This document shows, one piece after another, positions 31,426-34,027 of a stretch of DNA of 34,027 nt. The stretch's first letter is position 1, and the number at the start of each line of letters is the position of its first letter. The stretch is from Clostridia bacterium (GTDB lineage: Bacteria; Bacillota; Clostridia; Oscillospirales; QAMX01), in the NCBI GenBank assembly GCA_017441705.1, contig JAFRWU010000075.1, positions 1 through 34,027 of the forward strand, in the 5' to 3' direction. The translations under genes were made by a program, and so were the position numbers. The notes beneath the pieces were generated by a model, which was given only the letters and a program-made list of their open reading frames with translations, searched no databases and was not told the DNA's origin.

Positions 31426-33003
31426 ATGAAAAAACAGGTGATCCTTCTGATGACCGATTCCACCCGGTGGGACATGGTGGGCGCTTACGGCAATCCGGAT
31501 ATGCATACGCCGAACCTGGACAGGCTCGCCGCGGAAGGGGTGCGCTTCGACCGGGCGTATACCTGCCAGCCGGTCTGCGGTCCGGCGAGGTGCGCCCTTT
31601 TCACCGGTCAGTATCCCCACTCCTGCGGCGGATGGACCAACAGCGTCCCGATCTACGACAACTGCCGCACCGTCGGGCAGAGACTCAGGGACAACGGGAT
31701 CCGGAACACGGCGTTTATCGGCAAATGGCACGTGGACGGAGGCGATTATTTCGGGACCGGGCGCTGTCCCGCGGGGTGGGATCCCGCGTACTGGTACGAT
31801 ATGCACTGCTATCTGCAGGAACTGACGCCGGAGGAAAGAAGGCTTTCCCGCAAGTCCGCACTGATGGAATACCGGAACGTGGACGCGGAATTCACCTTTG
31901 CGCACCGGGTATCCGACCGCGCCGTGGAGTATCTCGCGCGTCACGCGGAGGAGGACTTCTTCCTCGCGGTCAGCTACGACGAGCCGCACGATCCCAGCCT
32001 GTGTCCCGAGCCTTACGCCTCGATGTTCAGGGATTACGACTTCCCGGCGGGAGAAAACGTACGGGACGATCTCCGGAATAAGCCGCGCCACCAGCGGATC
32101 TGGGCGGGAGAGCGCCTGGAGGAGGACAGGAGCGGGCTCCGGGTCAGGGCGCGCTGGTATCTCGGCTGCAACGCTTTCGCCGATCATGAAATGGGCCGCG
32201 TCCTGCATGCGATCCGGGAGAAATGCCCCGACGCCATGGTGATCTATACCTCCGACCACGGGGATTTTCTGGCGTCGCACCGCCTGTTTGCGAAAGGACC
32301 GGCCGCCTACGACGAGATCACACGGATCCCCCTGATCGTTTCGATGCCCGGCGGACCGAGGGGAGAGAGGTATCCCCATCCGGTCTCTCACATCGATCTC
32401 GCTCCGTCGATCCTTGCCTATATGGGCCTTCCGGTGCCGCGGCTTCTGGAGGGGAAAAGCATCCTTCCGGCCTTCGGCGGCGCAAAGGAGCGGATGCACG
32501 ACGCGATCTTTATGGAGTTCGGGCGGTACGAGATCGATCACGACGGCTTCGGCGGCTTCCAGCCCATGCGCGCGGTTTTCGACGGACGCTACAAGCTTAC
32601 GGTCAACCTGCTTTCCGACGACGAGCTGTATGATCTTAAAAAGGATCCCGACGAAATGGAAAACCTGATTGACCGGGAAGAGACGGCGGAGATCCGCGAC
32701 CGGCTGCACGACAGGCTCCTCGTCTGGATGAACGAAACGCGGGATCCCTTCCGCGGCTATTACTGGGAAAGAAGGCCCTGGAGAAAGGACGCGCGGGAAG
32801 CCGCGTGGGATTACACCGGCTGGACGCGTCAGCGGGAAAACGAGGAATACGAGGAAAGACAGTACGATTACGATACGGGCCTTCCCATGGAGGAGGCGTC
32901 CCGCCCGAAAAAGACGGGACCGAAGAGAATAAGCGGGGAAGAGCTGCGCCTCTGGGATGCGCGCAGGACGGGAGAAAGCGGGAAAGAAGGATCCGGCGCG
33001 TGA
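31426..33003 (+). CDS. Type I (formylglycine-dependent) sulfatase
   Basis: The 525-residue protein hydrolyses sulfate esters, probably on a sugar. The Cys-type active-site signature CxPxR is at Cys51-Arg55 (PVCGPARCALFTG), where Cys51 must be oxidised to formylglycine. Metal-site residues are visible in LLMTDSTRWD and YTSDHGD (Asp277, His278). No signal peptide is present, so it is probably cytoplasmic and works on an imported substrate. The radical SAM maturase (anSME) needed for Cys-type sulfatases is not in this window. A weak AAAGGCGG precedes the ATG. The last 60 residues are charged and probably disordered. Its exact substrate class cannot be told. Confidence 0.93.
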   Translation: MKKQVILLMTDSTRWDMVGAYGNPDMHTPNLDRLAAEGVRFDRAYTCQPVCGPARCALFTGQYPHSCGGWTNSVPIYDNCRTVGQRLRDNGIRNTAFIGKWHVDGGDYFGTGRCPAGWDPAYWYDMHCYLQELTPEERRLSRKSALMEYRNVDAEFTFAHRVSDRAVEYLARHAEEDFFLAVSYDEPHDPSLCPEPYASMFRDYDFPAGENVRDDLRNKPRHQRIWAGERLEEDRSGLRVRARWYLGCNAFADHEMGRVLHAIREKCPDAMVIYTSDHGDFLASHRLFAKGPAAYDEITRIPLIVSMPGGPRGERYPHPVSHIDLAPSILAYMGLPVPRLLEGKSILPAFGGAKERMHDAIFMEFGRYEIDHDGFGGFQPMRAVFDGRYKLTVNLLSDDELYDLKKDPDEMENLIDREETAEIRDRLHDRLLVWMNETRDPFRGYYWERRPWRKDAREAAWDYTGWTRQRENEEYEERQYDYDTGLPMEEASRPKKTGPKRISGEELRLWDARRTGESGKEGSGA

Positions 33004-33024
33004 AGCGCCGGCCCTTCCCGCACC

Positions 33025-33060
33025 GGCCGCCGCGCGGCGCGGCCGCGTCCCGTATTTTTT
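33025..33060 (+). terminator. GC-rich terminator after the sulfatase gene
   Basis: GGCCGC (33025-33030) pairs with GCGGCC (33039-33044) around an eight-base loop, and six T follow at 33055-33060. The T run is about ten bases past the stem, so efficiency is uncertain. Confidence 0.5.
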
Positions 33061-33070
33061 GAAAAATCCC

Positions 33071-33099
33071 TTGCAAAAAGCGAGGGATTCCTGTATACT
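33071..33099 (+). promoter_or_regulatory. Promoter of the DUF6935-like gene
   Basis: TTGCAA (33071-33076), a 17-base spacer and TATACT (33094-33099), about 80 bases before the ATG. Confidence 0.85.
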
Positions 33100-33179
33100 G
33101 GAAAAGGACAAATCTATCCCGCGGGTTCTTATGCGGCGCCCGCAGAAGGATCCGGGCGGCATGAAAGGAGCGTGAAACC

Positions 33180-33737
33180 ATGGCGCTTTTTGACAGCCTC
33201 AAAAAAGCGGCGGAAGCCGTGACCGGCGCTTCACAGAACCGGAACCGGAAGGTCGAGGTGGTTTTCCCGCGTCTGCCGGAAACGCTGGGCGAGTTTTCCA
33301 CGCTTCCGCAGGCGGCGATGAAAACGCCTTTCGACACGGCGGCTCTGGCGGTGCTTGCATTCTGCTTCTATCCGGAAAACCGGGAACTGGCGCTTTCCAT
33401 GCTGGACCTGCTTCGCGGGCCGAGGCCTCTGAGTCCGGCGGAGAAGCAGTTTTTCACCGATCGCTTCCGGGATCAGGATTACGTGCCGCGTTCCTATTTC
33501 AAGGGCGCGACGCCCGAAAACCGCTATCTGCCGTCGGAGCCCTATACCATCGTCGTGAGCGAGGGGCCGTATTCCTATCAGAATCAGAATTTTGCCAAGC
33601 TGTATCTCACCTCCGGAGGCGCCGACAGTCCGCGCTCGGTGGATCTCCGTCTGGCCAAGGACGGCAAATGGTATTTGTGGGAACAGTATTTCCTGGTCGG
33701 GATCCGCAAACCGGCGGACGAGGACCCCTGGGCCTGA
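33180..33737 (+). CDS. DUF6935-like protein of unknown function
   Basis: The 185-residue protein looks like members of DUF6935, with YFKGATPENRYLPSEPY in the middle and a conserved tail (LRLAKDGKWYLWEQYFLVGI). No signal peptide or membrane segment is visible. The ATG at 33180 has AAAGGAG eight to ten bases upstream. In related genomes such genes are, as far as I recall, found next to SPFH-domain genes, and the next gene here is one. The family name is from recognition and should be confirmed. Confidence 0.7.
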   Translation: MALFDSLKKAAEAVTGASQNRNRKVEVVFPRLPETLGEFSTLPQAAMKTPFDTAALAVLAFCFYPENRELALSMLDLLRGPRPLSPAEKQFFTDRFRDQDYVPRSYFKGATPENRYLPSEPYTIVVSEGPYSYQNQNFAKLYLTSGGADSPRSVDLRLAKDGKWYLWEQYFLVGIRKPADEDPWA

Positions 33738-33826
33738 GGGAGACCTGAAAGCAGCGGCCAAAGCGGCGCACGCCGTGTTGTGATACCATATCATTCCAAT
33801 AAACAAAGAAAGGGAAAGGACTAATC

Positions 33827-34027
33827 ATGGGACTGATCAAAGCAGGGATCGGAGCATTGGGAGGCGTACTGGCCGACCAGTGGAAGGAATTCTTCTATTG
33901 TGAAGCGATGGACAAGAGCGTGATGGTGACGAAGGGAAAGAAGCGGATCACGTCGCGGTCGTCGAACACGTCGGGGAACGACAACATCATCTCGAACGGA
34001 TCGGGGATCGCGGTAGCGGACGGACAG
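33827..34027 (+). CDS. SPFH-domain (YdjI-like) protein, N-terminal part, cut by the window edge
   Basis: Sixty-seven codons from the ATG at 33827 are open to the window end. The start (MGLIKAGIGALGGVLADQWK) and the following SRSSNTSGNDNIISNGSGIA match the conserved N-terminus of YdjI-like SPFH/virion-core-like proteins in Bacillota. Full-length relatives have about 350 residues, with an SPFH domain and often a zinc-ribbon C-terminus. AGGGAAAGGA lies just before the start. It follows the DUF6935-like gene by 89 bases, with no terminator seen between them. Confidence 0.85.
   Translation, partial: MGLIKAGIGALGGVLADQWKEFFYCEAMDKSVMVTKGKKRITSRSSNTSGNDNIISNGSGIAVADGQ

Noticed and set aside
28692-31475. 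A 927-codon minus-strand frame opposite the MFS and barrel-protein genes
   Set aside because: Same reason: the plus-strand genes have promoters, ribosome binding sites and terminators, and the antisense translation is low-complexity in His, Asp, Arg and Gly.

Overview
This is a GC-rich chromosomal segment that looks like an uncultured gut-type member of the Clostridia (Bacillota). The evidence is strong AGGAGG-type ribosome binding sites, sigma-A-like promoters with almost invariant 17-base spacers, LytTR/GHKL signalling, lipoproteins with Gram-positive lipoboxes, and many carbohydrate-utilisation genes. No rRNA, tRNA, CRISPR array or intact mobile element was seen. The taxonomic placement is inference from gene content only.

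Left part (1-13.6 kb). A gene with a lysine-rich N-terminus leaves the window at the left edge. A minus-strand run follows: a long Xaa-Pro aminopeptidase, a LytTR response regulator and a small GHKL histidine kinase with no membrane sensor. Next come a triple-GNAT acetyltransferase and a GH105-type unsaturated-glycuronyl hydrolase. Divergent from the hydrolase is an operon of GH36 alpha-galactosidase, histidine phosphatase, lipoprotein and PrsW-type membrane protease. A sugar-isomerase-type TIM barrel and a PAP2/YwaF membrane-protein pair complete this part.

Middle scar (13.6-15.5 kb). This stretch is visibly less GC-rich and is a patchwork. It holds a 17-base direct repeat, the frameshifted 3' end of a DDE transposase, and one intact lipoprotein gene. 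It then has three abutting fragments: the C-terminus of an AraC regulator, a 110-base near-identical copy of the MATE transporter gene found 3.2 kb downstream, and the C-terminus of a phytoene-desaturase-like oxidoreductase. The last two are fused in frame. A possible small secreted peptide with a strong terminator lies beside them.

Right part (15.5-34 kb). A zinc-ligand-lacking MDR dehydrogenase, an AraC regulator and a divergent MATE exporter are followed by sugar-derivative metabolism genes. These are a Gfo/Idh/MocA protein divergent from an operon of amidohydrolase, short Gfo/Idh/MocA protein and DegT-type PLP aminotransferase. Then come a Pr6Pr membrane protein, a double-NTF2-like protein, a deacetylase-like protein, a GH5-like glycosidase, an MFS transporter with an unrecognised cysteine-containing TIM-barrel-like protein, and a type I sulfatase. 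Together these suggest scavenging of plant or host glycans (galactosides, uronides, sulfated or amino-modified sugars). The window ends with a DUF6935-like gene and the start of an SPFH/YdjI-like gene.

The most unusual features are the chimeric gene-fragment scar, the three-gene sugar-modifying operon facing a Gfo/Idh/MocA protein that lacks the usual EKP lysine, the sensorless kinase, and the recurrent TTGCAA -35 box.
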